Shown: positions 35,395 to 44,427 of the stretch, piece by piece
Layout: each line of letters opens with the position of its first letter
How positions within the stretch are numbered: the stretch's first letter is position 1
Source of the DNA: Morganella sibonii
GTDB taxonomy: Bacteria; Pseudomonadota; Gammaproteobacteria; Enterobacterales; Enterobacteriaceae
NCBI RefSeq assembly: GCF_040560245.1
Contig: NZ_JAKMWP010000003.1
Reading direction: 5' to 3' (one strand)
DNA length: 64,000 nucleotides
The notes under the pieces: generated by a model
What the model was told of the DNA's origin: nothing
Databases searched by the model: none
What the model saw: the letters and a program-made list of their open reading frames with translations, nothing else
Made by a program: the position numbers and the translations under genes

Positions 35395-36667
35395 TATTTT
35401 CCTCCGACAGGCGGAATAACGCCTCTGTGAAAAGGTGCTCCGCCTGCGGTGCAAACGGGGCATCAAGATAAAAGTAGTATGCTGAACTGTGTGGCTCGTA
35501 GCCGCCTTCGGCAATCTGGCGGGCTGACGGCAGGTAACCGGCCATACCGTTGCTGTAGCCGATCCCCAGGAAATATTTCCCTTTGGTGCGTAATAATTGC
35601 TGGTAGTGATTAACGACTTCCGCACTGACCGTCAGCAATTTCAGCTGTGGTGAAAAATGCAGGCAGGACAGGGTGATGGTTTGTTCCGTACGCAGGGGGA
35701 TTCCGCGTTCTGTTTGTTTCAGTTTGGTCACCGCCCATTCATGTTCAATACTGTCCGGCGCATGAGTATCACGGAACTGAATCAGTTGTTCTGTGTTCAT
35801 GACAGGCTGTAATGGCAGCGACACCCGGCGGTGGCGGAAAAATGGCGGTGATGTCAGCGGAAGGTGCGGTAAATCCGGCTGTTGCAGTGCATCCAGGAAG
35901 AGCGCCGCCAGCTGTTTTCCGCAGGTTTCCATCTGCGCGTAATCCCCGCGGTAAAACTGCCCGTCACGGACCAGGGCCGGACGCAGATCCCCGCAGAACC
36001 CTTGCAGCAACATACATACAGCGCCCGGGAAGGCGGTTTCAATCTCATTACAGACCACGCCCGGATATTCACCGGACAATATATTGTCGCCGGTGATGGT
36101 CGGGTGACACTGGTTATGCACCAGCACCGCGCAGACCTTTTGATCCGCATTAGTAAATCTCACTAGTGTGGCGATGGTATCTGCGGGTTCATCCGGATTT
36201 GGTGCCATGGTGATCTCACCGCTGACCATCAGCCGCCGGTGCACGGTCAGAGGACAGGGGGATTCGGTAATGTATGCTGTCACCGGCTGCCCGGCCGCAA
36301 GTGCTGTCCGCAGACCGGTAATGACCTGTTGAATGATAAAGGCATTGTATTGCGGGTCACATTCGCCCAGCTGCGGCGAGTGAGTATCAGTAGTCTGCGG
36401 TGCACTGTGGCTGTGAGTGGCTGTCAGGATCAGATCCAGCCCGGCCAGTTCCGGTATGTCTGCCAGTGCCGTGCGGATCTGCCGGTCAAGGTTATCCCCG
36501 GCAAACAGCAGTTCAAGACTGACAACGGCATGCTGCCGGTTCAGGATAAAACAGCGGGCATACAGCGGCATGCCAATCTGCGTACAGGGTTGATGCCGGA
36601 ACGCAAATCCGCCTAATTTCACCGGCAGTGGCGGTGTGATATCTGTTTTACTGACACCGAGTATCAT
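35384..36667 (-). CDS. Neutral ceramidase-like zinc hydrolase
   Basis: 427 residues from ATG 36667 (ATGA overlap with the epimerase). The N-terminus SKTDITPPLPVKLGGFA matches the neutral/alkaline non-lysosomal ceramidase N-terminal domain. Zinc ligands are in LTATHSHSAPQ near 83-93 and VHNQCHPT near 186-193. No signal peptide and no C-terminal Ig-like domain, so this is a short cytoplasmic member. In a sugar operon it is more likely an amidase for an N-acyl or lactam-type sugar derivative than a ceramidase. Overlaps nagB by 11 bases. Confidence 0.78.
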   Translation of the reverse strand: MILGVSKTDITPPLPVKLGGFAFRHQPCTQIGMPLYARCFILNRQHAVVSLELLFAGDNLDRQIRTALADIPELAGLDLILTATHSHSAPQTTDTHSPQLGECDPQYNAFIIQQVITGLRTALAAGQPVTAYITESPCPLTVHRRLMVSGEITMAPNPDEPADTIATLVRFTNADQKVCAVLVHNQCHPTITGDNILSGEYPGVVCNEIETAFPGAVCMLLQGFCGDLRPALVRDGQFYRGDYAQMETCGKQLAALFLDALQQPDLPHLPLTSPPFFRHRRVSLPLQPVMNTEQLIQFRDTHAPDSIEHEWAVTKLKQTERGIPLRTEQTITLSCLHFSPQLKLLTVSAEVVNHYQQLLRTKGKYFLGIGYSNGMAGYLPSARQIAEGGYEPHSSAYYFYLDAPFAPQAEHLFTEALFRLSEENNDD

Positions 36668-37932
36668 GACGACGACCCGCACAGTGACACAATCAGTTGC
36701 AGATTGCGCATGATATGGAACGGATCTTTTACCGGCAACGCTACCACCTTGTTCAGCGGCGCACCTTTGCGATCACGGATTTGTGTCCATTCTCCCTGTT
36801 CCCGGTTCGGGAAGGTGTCCAGCACATAGTCTGCCGTCTGCTGATAGAGGCTGAAAAATTGCGGATCGTTACTCTGATCAGCCATCAGCAGCAGGGTGTA
36901 CAGCGCTTCTGAATGTACCCACCAGATTTTACTGCTCCAGGTTTCTGCTATCAGGGTTTCATACGGATCGCCGCCAAGCAGACGCCCGGCAGGCGGAGAG
37001 CCGTCCGCCAGGGTATAGCGGAACAGCCCGCCGTATTTCTCATCCCAGCCCATATGCCACATCAGCGGGGTGATTTTCGCAATGGCGGGCAAATACGTCG
37101 CTGTCTCACCAAGCAGTTGCGCGGCATGGAAGCAAAACCACATATTTTCCAGTGTGTGACCCGGTGTTTTATGACGGGCGAGCAGGGTATCGCGGTACTC
37201 AGGCGTTACTTTCATCTCCAGCGGGATCAGCGTTTCCGGGTCGTGAAACTCCGTAAAAATCCGCTCAAGGCTGCGCCGTGTCAGGGTTGTCAGCCGTGAA
37301 AGCGCCGGGTGCTGATAACGGAGAGCATAACGCAGCAACTCCGTCACCGTTCCCAGCATAATCATTTCATAGGCGTACGGTTCAAAACCCGGCGGCGCGG
37401 GATACGGCTCACTCCGTACCCGGCCTGATGCCAGCCGCCGGCTGACATTGTCATACAGTACCAGCGCATGCTCAAAATACCGGTTTTCACCGGAAACAAA
37501 GGCATATTCACACAGACCAATCACCACAAAGCAATCCGCGTAAAACGAGGTGTCATATCCCTCGCCCGGTTTCATTTCCAGCTTGTTACCACGGCGATCC
37601 AGCAAAAAGGCGCAATGGCCGTTATCGAGAAAAGCGTGGTTCAGCAGAAAGTCCGCCGTTTGTTTTGCATGCGCCAGCAGGGGGGCGGCATCCCCCTGAC
37701 ATAACCCGCTGCGGATCAGCGACGCCTGACGACTCTCATTCCACAGAAAACGTCCCTGTGACCAGGTAAACTTGTTTTCACTCAGCAGTGTGCCGCCATC
37801 ATTACTGAAGCAGGTAAACACGCCGCCGGAATCCGTATCAACCGCCCGCAGCCAGAACGGTAAAATGTTCTGTTCCAGCTCCTGCTGCCATAAAGCGCGG
37901 CATTGTGCTTTCTGTTGCGTGGTTAATCCCAT
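36664..37932 (-). CDS. AGE family sugar epimerase/isomerase (N-acylglucosamine 2-epimerase-like)
   Basis: 422 residues of an (alpha/alpha)6-barrel. Active-site residues typical of the family are seen in KFTWSQGRFLW near 54, the RHKTPGHTLENMWF segment near 255-268 (GHxxE) and the late VHSEALYTL near 345. Such enzymes interconvert GlcNAc/ManNAc or mannose/fructose at C2. GGAGG is eight bases upstream. It starts one base after the transporter stop, so it probably acts on the incoming unphosphorylated sugar. Confidence 0.87.
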   Translation of the reverse strand: MGLTTQQKAQCRALWQQELEQNILPFWLRAVDTDSGGVFTCFSNDGGTLLSENKFTWSQGRFLWNESRQASLIRSGLCQGDAAPLLAHAKQTADFLLNHAFLDNGHCAFLLDRRGNKLEMKPGEGYDTSFYADCFVVIGLCEYAFVSGENRYFEHALVLYDNVSRRLASGRVRSEPYPAPPGFEPYAYEMIMLGTVTELLRYALRYQHPALSRLTTLTRRSLERIFTEFHDPETLIPLEMKVTPEYRDTLLARHKTPGHTLENMWFCFHAAQLLGETATYLPAIAKITPLMWHMGWDEKYGGLFRYTLADGSPPAGRLLGGDPYETLIAETWSSKIWWVHSEALYTLLLMADQSNDPQFFSLYQQTADYVLDTFPNREQGEWTQIRDRKGAPLNKVVALPVKDPFHIMRNLQLIVSLCGSSS

Positions 37933-37933
37933 A

Positions 37934-39424
37934 TCAGTGACCTCCGTCGCGGCTCAGTTTATGCATCAGGGCATCCACTTCCGGTTTTACCGGATTTTTG
38001 CGCGCCACAATGGCTGCAAGGGTAAAGAACACCAGCGAACAGAAGACCGGGCCACCGACAGACAATGCCATTGACGGATCAGTCACAAACAGTTTGGTAC
38101 CGGCAAAGACAGCCAGACCAATCAGCATGGATGTGATGGCGATTTTCGGCCCGCAATGCTTATAGAACGGCAGCAGACCCAGAACCATCGGAATGGAGGC
38201 CGGACCGATTAACCCGCCGAACCACACCACGATCAGCCCGATAATGCCGCCGAAGTGCTCCTGATTCAGCGCCAGGATAATCGTGCAGAGGGTAAAGGTG
38301 AATGTGACGGTACGCGCCATCCACAGCGGTGTTTCACCGTTGGCTTTTTTCACTTTTTTCGAGATCAGCGGCAGGATATCCCGCGATAAGACAGAACTGA
38401 TCGCATTGGCATCAGAAGCCACCATTGACAATGTCGCGGCAAACATAGAGGCAAGGATCACTCCGACAAACCCGGCCGGCAGATATTTCAGTGTCAGCAT
38501 GGAATAGATTTGTGTCTGCTCACCGTGCGGAACATCCGGGATCAGCAGCGGGGCGGCCCACATCGGTGCAAACAGGATCAGTGGCCAGACAAGATAAAGC
38601 GACGCGGACAGGATCATCGCGCGGCGTGCCTGTTTACCGTCCGGCGAGGCAATAAAGCGGGACGCGAGGTTCCAGGTGCCGCCGTTATAACTGAGGAAAC
38701 AGACAAACGCAAAACTGGCAAAAAACAACGGGCTGTACTGACCATTAAACCAGTCACTGTGACCGGCCGGCAGTCTGTCCCACATATCCAGATAGTTGGT
38801 GCCGATATCACCCAGCTGTGACTGCACAACGAAAAACATGACGATTCCGGCAGCAATTCCGACCAGGAACTGGAAAAAGTCATTCATGGTATCGGCCCAT
38901 AACCCGCCGACGGTGACGTAGATCATCGCTACCACACCGGAAATCAGCACACCATAAATGATCGGAATACCGGTAAAACCATAGAACAGCACGCCAATCG
39001 CCGCATATTTTCCTGCGGTATCCAGCAGTTTCAGCAGCACGCCCAGCCAGGCGATCAACTGCTGGGTTTTGATATCGTAGCGGACTTTGAGGTATTCCGT
39101 CGGTGACTGAATCTGTAACGCATCACGTAACCGGGCCCAGCGGGGAACAATCAGCCACGCACCCAACAGACAGGCGATAGTCACGTTCAGCGCCCACCAG
39201 ACATACAGGTTAAATCCGGTCGCATAGGCAAGGGCGGCATAACCGGTAAACACCACGCCGGAATACCCCGACACATGATGAGAAATACCGGCCAGCCACC
39301 AGGGCAGACCACCGCCCGCGACATAAAAATCCTTGGTGCCTTTGACACGACGGTAGGCATTTAAGCCGATACCAATCATGATAATGAAGAAAAGTGAGAG
39401 TGTTATCCAGTCCGGCGTTTGCAT
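37934..39424 (-). CDS. Sodium:solute symporter (SSS family)
   Basis: 496 residues, about 13 helices. Starts MQTPDWITLSLFFIIMIGIGLNAYRRVKGTKDFYVAGG, a typical SSS N-terminus; GGTWNLASRFIASPDGKQARRA near 260 and the ASDANAISSVLSRDI segment near 340 are family landmarks. First gene of the amino-sugar operon, so the operon probably imports its sugar by sodium symport, unphosphorylated, in contrast to PTS-based GlcNAc uptake. AAGGA precedes the start. Confidence 0.9.
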   Translation of the reverse strand: MQTPDWITLSLFFIIMIGIGLNAYRRVKGTKDFYVAGGGLPWWLAGISHHVSGYSGVVFTGYAALAYATGFNLYVWWALNVTIACLLGAWLIVPRWARLRDALQIQSPTEYLKVRYDIKTQQLIAWLGVLLKLLDTAGKYAAIGVLFYGFTGIPIIYGVLISGVVAMIYVTVGGLWADTMNDFFQFLVGIAAGIVMFFVVQSQLGDIGTNYLDMWDRLPAGHSDWFNGQYSPLFFASFAFVCFLSYNGGTWNLASRFIASPDGKQARRAMILSASLYLVWPLILFAPMWAAPLLIPDVPHGEQTQIYSMLTLKYLPAGFVGVILASMFAATLSMVASDANAISSVLSRDILPLISKKVKKANGETPLWMARTVTFTFTLCTIILALNQEHFGGIIGLIVVWFGGLIGPASIPMVLGLLPFYKHCGPKIAITSMLIGLAVFAGTKLFVTDPSMALSVGGPVFCSLVFFTLAAIVARKNPVKPEVDALMHKLSRDGGH

Positions 39425-39756
39425 CTTATTGATTCCTTATAATTATTTTGTCATCAACATCTACAGTAAAAACGGGGATTGCGGGTACAGGTATAAATAA
39501 ATCATCGGCAGCAGGGTACTGCTTATCCTGACTGTACATTAATAACGCGCACTGTAAATATATTTAATTTCACTGTATGTTATTAATACGATCTGACTCA
39601 CAATTCAACAATTCACGCAGGGCGCATCAACGGCAATTTATCCGGCAGATAATGTGTGATACATATAGGATAATCACATCACCTGCTCTTGACTTATCAG
39701 GTAAACAGCTGAAAATCAGTCTGTTCCTCACTCACTGAACCGGAAAACAGCTTATT
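39425..39756. promoter_or_regulatory. Divergent promoter region with repeated ACTGTA motifs
   Basis: No gene lies in these 332 bases between the sugar operon and its ROK regulator. ACTGTA occurs at 39531, 39551 and 39572, about two helical turns apart, and inverted at 39462-39467. The outer copies are followed by an inverted pair ATTAATAAC (39538-39546)/GTTATTAAT (39579-39587). This is a plausible operator array for the ROK protein. No classical NagC site was found. Confidence 0.55.
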
Positions 39757-40908
39757 ATGGTGAAACCGTCTCTTTCGTCAGAACGCAAACAGCATCTGTT
39801 CCGGCAAATCCTGGACGCATATAAAGCGCAGACGCTGATCACCCGTAAAGGGCTCGCGATCACCAATGCATTGCGTCCGGCTACCGTGACACAACTGGTC
39901 GGCGAGATGATTCAATCCGGTATTATTTCTGAAGATACTGTAAATCACCAATCCGGTCCCGGACGCCCGGAGGTTGGCATTATTCCGGATTTCCGGTTGC
40001 TGACCGCTATTTTTATCTGTATCGACGCCAGGAATATCACGGCATCGCTGGTGGATATCCGGGGCGTGGTACTCGCAGGTGCGCATCAGCCGGTTCATGA
40101 TGACGATGCTGACAGCGAAACACTCCTGAACTGTTTCCGGGCACTGATAAACCGTCTGCTGCAAAACTGCCGGGCGGATACCCGTGTGCAGGGGATTATT
40201 ATTTCGCTGCCCGGCGTCATGGATGCAGAACATGGCCACTGGCTTTACACCAACCGCTGGCCGAAAGCACGCCATATGGATTTATCACAACTGACAACGG
40301 AATTTTCCATTCCGGTCAGTCTGGTGAAAAACTTACAGGCAGAACTGAATGCCTTTATCCTCGAAAATGACGAACTGTCGGCCAAACGTGTGCTGTATGT
40401 GCACTGGGGGGAAGGGATTGGTGCTGCGAGTTATTCAAAACAGCAGATTAATGCTAATCCGCAGGGGCTGTTCGGTGAGCTGGGACAACTGACATTCGGG
40501 GATTCACATACCATTGAACAGATGTTTTCCCTGTCGGCACTGCGTGGTGTGCTGAGTCAGACACTGACCGGTGACTTAAGTAATGAACGGGCAGCCGCAA
40601 AAACATTACAGCATGCCGATATTATGGCGGTACCGTGTCTGAAAAATGCAGCGGATATCTGGAGCCGTGTACTGGCAAATATCTATTTTATTCTGTTTCC
40701 GGATGTCATTATTTTCTCCGGCCCGTTCACGCACAATGAGGCATTATTCCGTGAAATAACAACCGGGTTCAGTCAGCATGTACCGGAATATTTTGAGCAA
40801 AATGTGATATTCACCATCAACCATAAATCGTATATGAATGAAATGAACGGTGCGTTATCACCGTTCTTTGATGGGCTGGTGGCGGAATATTGCCGTCAGG
40901 GAAGTTAA
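39757..40908 (+). CDS. ROK family transcriptional regulator
   Basis: 383 residues. An N-terminal winged helix (TRKGLAITNALRPATVTQLVGEMIQSGIISE, about 28-58) is fused to a ROK sugar-binding domain with VHWGEGIGAASYS near 210 and the GELGQLTFGD segment near 240. The zinc motif CxCGxxGC of NagC/Mlc is missing, as is a clear kinase ATP motif, so it should act as a regulator rather than a kinase. Divergent to the amino-sugar operon, which it probably controls. Confidence 0.87.
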   Translation: MVKPSLSSERKQHLFRQILDAYKAQTLITRKGLAITNALRPATVTQLVGEMIQSGIISEDTVNHQSGPGRPEVGIIPDFRLLTAIFICIDARNITASLVDIRGVVLAGAHQPVHDDDADSETLLNCFRALINRLLQNCRADTRVQGIIISLPGVMDAEHGHWLYTNRWPKARHMDLSQLTTEFSIPVSLVKNLQAELNAFILENDELSAKRVLYVHWGEGIGAASYSKQQINANPQGLFGELGQLTFGDSHTIEQMFSLSALRGVLSQTLTGDLSNERAAAKTLQHADIMAVPCLKNAADIWSRVLANIYFILFPDVIIFSGPFTHNEALFREITTGFSQHVPEYFEQNVIFTINHKSYMNEMNGALSPFFDGLVAEYCRQGS

Positions 40909-41439
40909 TCAGCGCCGGGTCATAATCTTAACGGAGTTGATTTTTTTACCGTAATTCAGCACATTCTTTTTCCCGCTCGTTTCCGTGTGATATTCACCGG
41001 TGAAATTTTTAACTTCATAGAAACGTACCTGCCAGCCGGACGGAATAATTACCGAAGAGAGGGTGCCGTCAAAATCGGAGTGATATAAATCAGGAATATC
41101 TTCGCTGATCTCAAGATAGTTTCCCCGCTGCCAATTTTCCGCATAGATAATTACAGTTTTGCGTAACTCTTTCTCTCTGGTAATTAATTTGCTTGCCGAG
41201 CACTTTGCGTCTGTCTCCCGGCAGAAAATACTGTCGTCACCCTGAACCAGCTGGCAGCGGTGTGACACACTTTTCCGTGCCAGTGCTTCTGTTACGCCGG
41301 CTTCAATATGCATATCAGAAAAGGGTGATAACCGGCAGATAAAAATAGTCTCTGGTTCATAACGATAACTACCGTGTCCTCCGCTGCGGGCAGACACAAC
41401 CGCAGAAAATAATATCAATAACAATGTCAGCTTTTTCAT
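40909..41439 (-). CDS. Secreted beta/gamma-crystallin-like protein
   Basis: 176 residues with a signal peptide (1-17). The C-terminal 90 residues contain two Greek-key-like repeats: TVIIYAENWQRGNYLEISEDIPDL..GTLSSVIIPSGWQVRFYE and FTGEYHTE..INSVKIM, matching the crystallin pattern Y-x-x-F/W-x-G and a later S-V. Four cysteines in the first half may form disulfides. Calcium-binding residues of the N/D-x-x-S/T-S type are only partly present. Its stop abuts that of the ROK gene with no gap. Role unknown. Confidence 0.6.
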   Translation of the reverse strand: MKKLTLLLILFSAVVSARSGGHGSYRYEPETIFICRLSPFSDMHIEAGVTEALARKSVSHRCQLVQGDDSIFCRETDAKCSASKLITREKELRKTVIIYAENWQRGNYLEISEDIPDLYHSDFDGTLSSVIIPSGWQVRFYEVKNFTGEYHTETSGKKNVLNYGKKINSVKIMTRR

Positions 41440-41497
41440 GATGTTCCCTGCTGTTTAAAGTCAGAACAGAGTAAGAGAGTGTTCACCGCCGGGACAG

Positions 41498-41509
41498 CAG
41501 ATATATCTG
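41498..41509. promoter_or_regulatory. Palindrome in the gap before the thiosulfate genes
   Basis: CAGATATATCTG is a perfect 12-base palindrome in the 207-base gap between the crystallin-like gene and the transporter, flanked by CAGAAC (41462-41467) and GTTCTG (41515-41520). No regulator is assigned. An ATG at 41592 with a good ribosome site opens a different frame and is discussed among the rejected items. Confidence 0.3.
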
Positions 41510-41646
41510 ATAAGGTTCTGTTCCGGCTCCGGGAATACCAAAATTTTGTGATAACACACCTTAACTTGATTTTGCGCCATAACGGAGAATAATGGGGCGG
41601 ATAAAATTACAGATACACGCAGTTGTTTATTCCCCGGGGTTTCTTC

Positions 41647-42639
41647 ATGGTCAGTGGTTTATTTATCGGCATCCTGTTCGGCGGGTTGCTTCAGTCAGGT
41701 CAGTTCTGTTTTGTTTCCGGGTTCCGGAACATTCTTTACCAGCGAAATACCCGGTTCCTCACTGCATTGCTGATTGCCGTCACTATTCAGTCCGTTGGTT
41801 TCTTTGCCCTGGAATCCGCCGGGTTATTACACATACCGGAAGGAAATCTGCCAATCACCGCCACACTTGCCGGTGGTTTTATATTCGGTGCGGGGATGGT
41901 TCTGGCCGGTTGTTGCGGCAGCGGTGCATGGTTCCGTTCCGGTGAAGGATTAACAGGGACCTGGATTGCCTTATTTTCGTTTGTTGTCACCATGGCCGCC
42001 GCTCAGAAAGGCAGCCTGAAACATTGGTTTGAACCGTTATTACAACATCCCGCGCAACCGGATACAATTTATAAAACCCTGAATATTTCCCCGTGGTTCC
42101 TGGTGGCTTTTTTAATTATTCTCACCGCCGGATTACTGATTTATCAGCATTATCATCCCCGTTATACACCTCCGTCACAGAGCCGGTTTAATTATCTGCC
42201 GCTGAATATCACCGGTCTTCTGATCGGTATTCTCGGGATTATTGCCTGGGTTTTCAGTGCCGAAGCCGGCCGTAATTTCGGCTATGGTGTCGCTGTTCCT
42301 TCCGGCAATGTTGTTCAATATCTGGTGACCGGACAACAGCGTTATTTTAACTGGGGAACCTTATTTGTTATCGGCATTTTGGCCGGTTCAATGATAAGTG
42401 CGATTATCCGCAAAGAATTCAGGTTAGCACTTCCGCCGGACGGTATTACCGTCGTCAAACGCCTGTTTGGCGGTATTATTATGGGGGCGGGCGCCACACT
42501 GGCCGGCGGGTGTACTGTTACGAACTCTCTTGTGGCGACTGCTTATTTTTCCTGGCAGGGATGGATTTCCACCTTCACCATTATGGCCGGTGTCTGGATC
42601 ACCAGTTATTTCTTCCGTTCAGGGCAATGTCGTTTGTAG
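41647..42639 (+). CDS. YeeE/YedE (TsuA-type) thiosulfate transporter
   Basis: 330 residues from ATG 41647; a TTG eight codons earlier is possible. About nine hydrophobic helices. The duplicated cysteine motifs needed for thiosulfate relay are seen in GMVLAGCCGSGAWFRSGEG near 88-106 and GATLAGGCTVTNSLVATA near 288-305, plus SGQFCFVSGFRN near 17-28. Eight bases later a rhodanese lipoprotein gene follows, supporting a joint role in thiosulfate or persulfide handling. Confidence 0.88.
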   Translation: MVSGLFIGILFGGLLQSGQFCFVSGFRNILYQRNTRFLTALLIAVTIQSVGFFALESAGLLHIPEGNLPITATLAGGFIFGAGMVLAGCCGSGAWFRSGEGLTGTWIALFSFVVTMAAAQKGSLKHWFEPLLQHPAQPDTIYKTLNISPWFLVAFLIILTAGLLIYQHYHPRYTPPSQSRFNYLPLNITGLLIGILGIIAWVFSAEAGRNFGYGVAVPSGNVVQYLVTGQQRYFNWGTLFVIGILAGSMISAIIRKEFRLALPPDGITVVKRLFGGIIMGAGATLAGGCTVTNSLVATAYFSWQGWISTFTIMAGVWITSYFFRSGQCRL

Positions 42640-42647
42640 GATTATAT

Positions 42648-44018
42648 ATGAAAGTAAAATCACTCTTTTTTCTGTTACCGTTATTACTGTCCGGTTGTGA
42701 TCAGACCGTAGTAAAAGAGATCGGCATTGAGGAATTGTCAGAGAACCTGAACAACCCGGAATACCTTATTATTGACACCCGGCCTGACAGTTTATATTTT
42801 GGCTTCAAAGATAAAGGCGCTGCCCGCGGCGGTCATATCAAAGGTGCGATGCAGTTTACCACCGGCTGGCTGGATTTTATTGACGAAGATAAATTCGATA
42901 ATTTTCTGGCAGAAAAAGGGATTTCGAAAGAAAAAACCCTGGTATTTTACGACAGTGACCCGGATTCACTGGAAAGAATTACCGCTGAATTTGCCGCCAA
43001 AGGTTTTCAGGTCAGGGCATTTAAATCGTTTATCCAATACAGCAATTCTGATCTGCCGATGGATAAATACCCGAACTATTTTCTGAGTGTTTCGCCCGCC
43101 TGGCTTCAGGCCGCTCTTAACGGCGAAAAACCGGAAAGTTATACTCATGATCAGAAGCCGGTAATATTTGAAGTGTCATGGGGTGACGCGGAACAGTCAA
43201 AATCTTATTCGACCCATATTAAAGGGGCATTCCATTTTAATACCGACTGGATAGAAAACGGACCGGTCTGGAATTTATCCGAACCGGAGGTTATCAAAAA
43301 TAACCTGCTGAAAAACGGTATCCGCAAAGATACCCCGGTGGTTGTATATTCTGAAAATCAGATGGCAGCATTGCGGGTATTATGGGCGCTGAAATGGGCA
43401 GGTGTTGAGGATGTCCGTTTCCTGAACGGTGGTTTAAATGTCTGGATGGATGCGGAATTACCAACCGAAACCACGCTGAATATTCCGGTACCGGTTGCGG
43501 ATTTTGGTGCGGAAATTCCGGTTAATCCGCAGGTCACTATTGCCATGCCGTCGGAAGCCATACAGGCTCAGAAATCCGGGCTTAAACTTATCAGCAACCG
43601 GACATGGGATGAATATACCGGCAAAATCTCCGGTTATGACTATATTCCGCACAAAGGTGAACCGGCGGGTGCAATATGGGGGTTTGGCGGTAAAAACGCG
43701 AATGATATGTCCGACTATTATGACCCGGACGGCACATTACGTAATCCTGAAGAAATTTTTGCCTTATGGAAAACACAGGGTATCGAACCGACCGATCAGG
43801 TTGCGTTCTACTGCGGTACCGGCTGGCGGGCAAGTGTTTCCTGGTTTATGACACAACTGGCGGGCTGGGAAAACAGCCGGATTTATGACGGCGGCTGGAA
43901 TGCCTGGCAGATGGACCCGGCATTACCGGTACTGAATGATATTCAGAGCCAAAAACCAGCGGCACTGAATGACTATGGTGAAATAATCAAAAAACCGGGA
44001 CAATCCTGTAAAAGCTGA
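42648..44018 (+). CDS. Triple-rhodanese lipoprotein (YnjE-like thiosulfate sulfurtransferase)
   Basis: 456 residues from ATG 42648. A lipobox LLSGC puts the lipidated Cys at 17, so it is an envelope lipoprotein. Three rhodanese domains follow, as in E. coli YnjE. The active-loop cysteine is lost in the first (LVFYDSDPDS) and second (VVVYSENQMA) and kept in the third (VAFYCGTGWRAS, near 388). So one catalytic domain is expected. E. coli YnjE has an ordinary signal peptide, so lipidation here is a difference. Coupled to the transporter gene upstream. Confidence 0.88.
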   Translation: MKVKSLFFLLPLLLSGCDQTVVKEIGIEELSENLNNPEYLIIDTRPDSLYFGFKDKGAARGGHIKGAMQFTTGWLDFIDEDKFDNFLAEKGISKEKTLVFYDSDPDSLERITAEFAAKGFQVRAFKSFIQYSNSDLPMDKYPNYFLSVSPAWLQAALNGEKPESYTHDQKPVIFEVSWGDAEQSKSYSTHIKGAFHFNTDWIENGPVWNLSEPEVIKNNLLKNGIRKDTPVVVYSENQMAALRVLWALKWAGVEDVRFLNGGLNVWMDAELPTETTLNIPVPVADFGAEIPVNPQVTIAMPSEAIQAQKSGLKLISNRTWDEYTGKISGYDYIPHKGEPAGAIWGFGGKNANDMSDYYDPDGTLRNPEEIFALWKTQGIEPTDQVAFYCGTGWRASVSWFMTQLAGWENSRIYDGGWNAWQMDPALPVLNDIQSQKPAALNDYGEIIKKPGQSCKS

Positions 44019-44073
44019 TTTAACCGGAAAACCGGTTTCCGGAGAAATGACGGAAGCCGGTATTATCAGTTAT

Positions 44074-44337
44074 TTACCATGGACTATCCGGCCAGATACT
44101 GTCTGTTTTGTTATCAGCATCATCCAGAGAATCGAGATATAAATTCTCAACCTCAGTCCGGGCCCAGGGAGTACGGCGAAGAAATTTCAGGCTTGATTTC
44201 ACACTCGGATCATTTTTAAAGCAGTTAATCCGGATTAACTGGCTCAGCTTTACCCAGCCATATTTTTCCACCAATGCATTAACCTGCATTTCGAGGGTAA
44301 CGCCATGCAGCGGGTCTTTGGAAGTGTGGGCTGTCAT
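44074..44337 (-). CDS. VF530 family DNA-binding protein (DUF2132)
   Basis: 87 residues from ATG 44337, with AGGAT upstream; a longer frame lacks a site. KDPLHGVTLEMQVNALVEKYGWVKLSQLIRINCFKNDPSVKSSLKFLRRTPWARTEVE is the VF530 signature, a small helical protein named from Vibrio fischeri and thought to bind DNA. Found widely in gamma-proteobacteria; role unclear. Convergent with the rhodanese gene; a small AACCGG-AAAA-CCGGTT hairpin at 44022-44037 lies between. Confidence 0.85.
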   Translation of the reverse strand: MTAHTSKDPLHGVTLEMQVNALVEKYGWVKLSQLIRINCFKNDPSVKSSLKFLRRTPWARTEVENLYLDSLDDADNKTDSIWPDSPW

Positions 44338-44427
44338 AAATAAATATCCTGTTATTTGCCTGATCTGGGAAGAATACCGTAAACTCCGGGGTATGACAAT
44401 TATCCCTCCCGGTAGACTCATTCCGTA

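Noticed and set aside
39650..39700. CRP site in the sugar promoter
   Set aside because: TGTGA and TCACA are present but 14 bases apart instead of 6, so they do not form a CRP box.
41592..41945. ATG with a good Shine-Dalgarno before the thiosulfate transporter
   Set aside because: The frame differs from the transporter, its translation is not membrane-like or family-like, and it overlaps the clear YeeE/YedE coding sequence. It could at most be a short upstream ORF.
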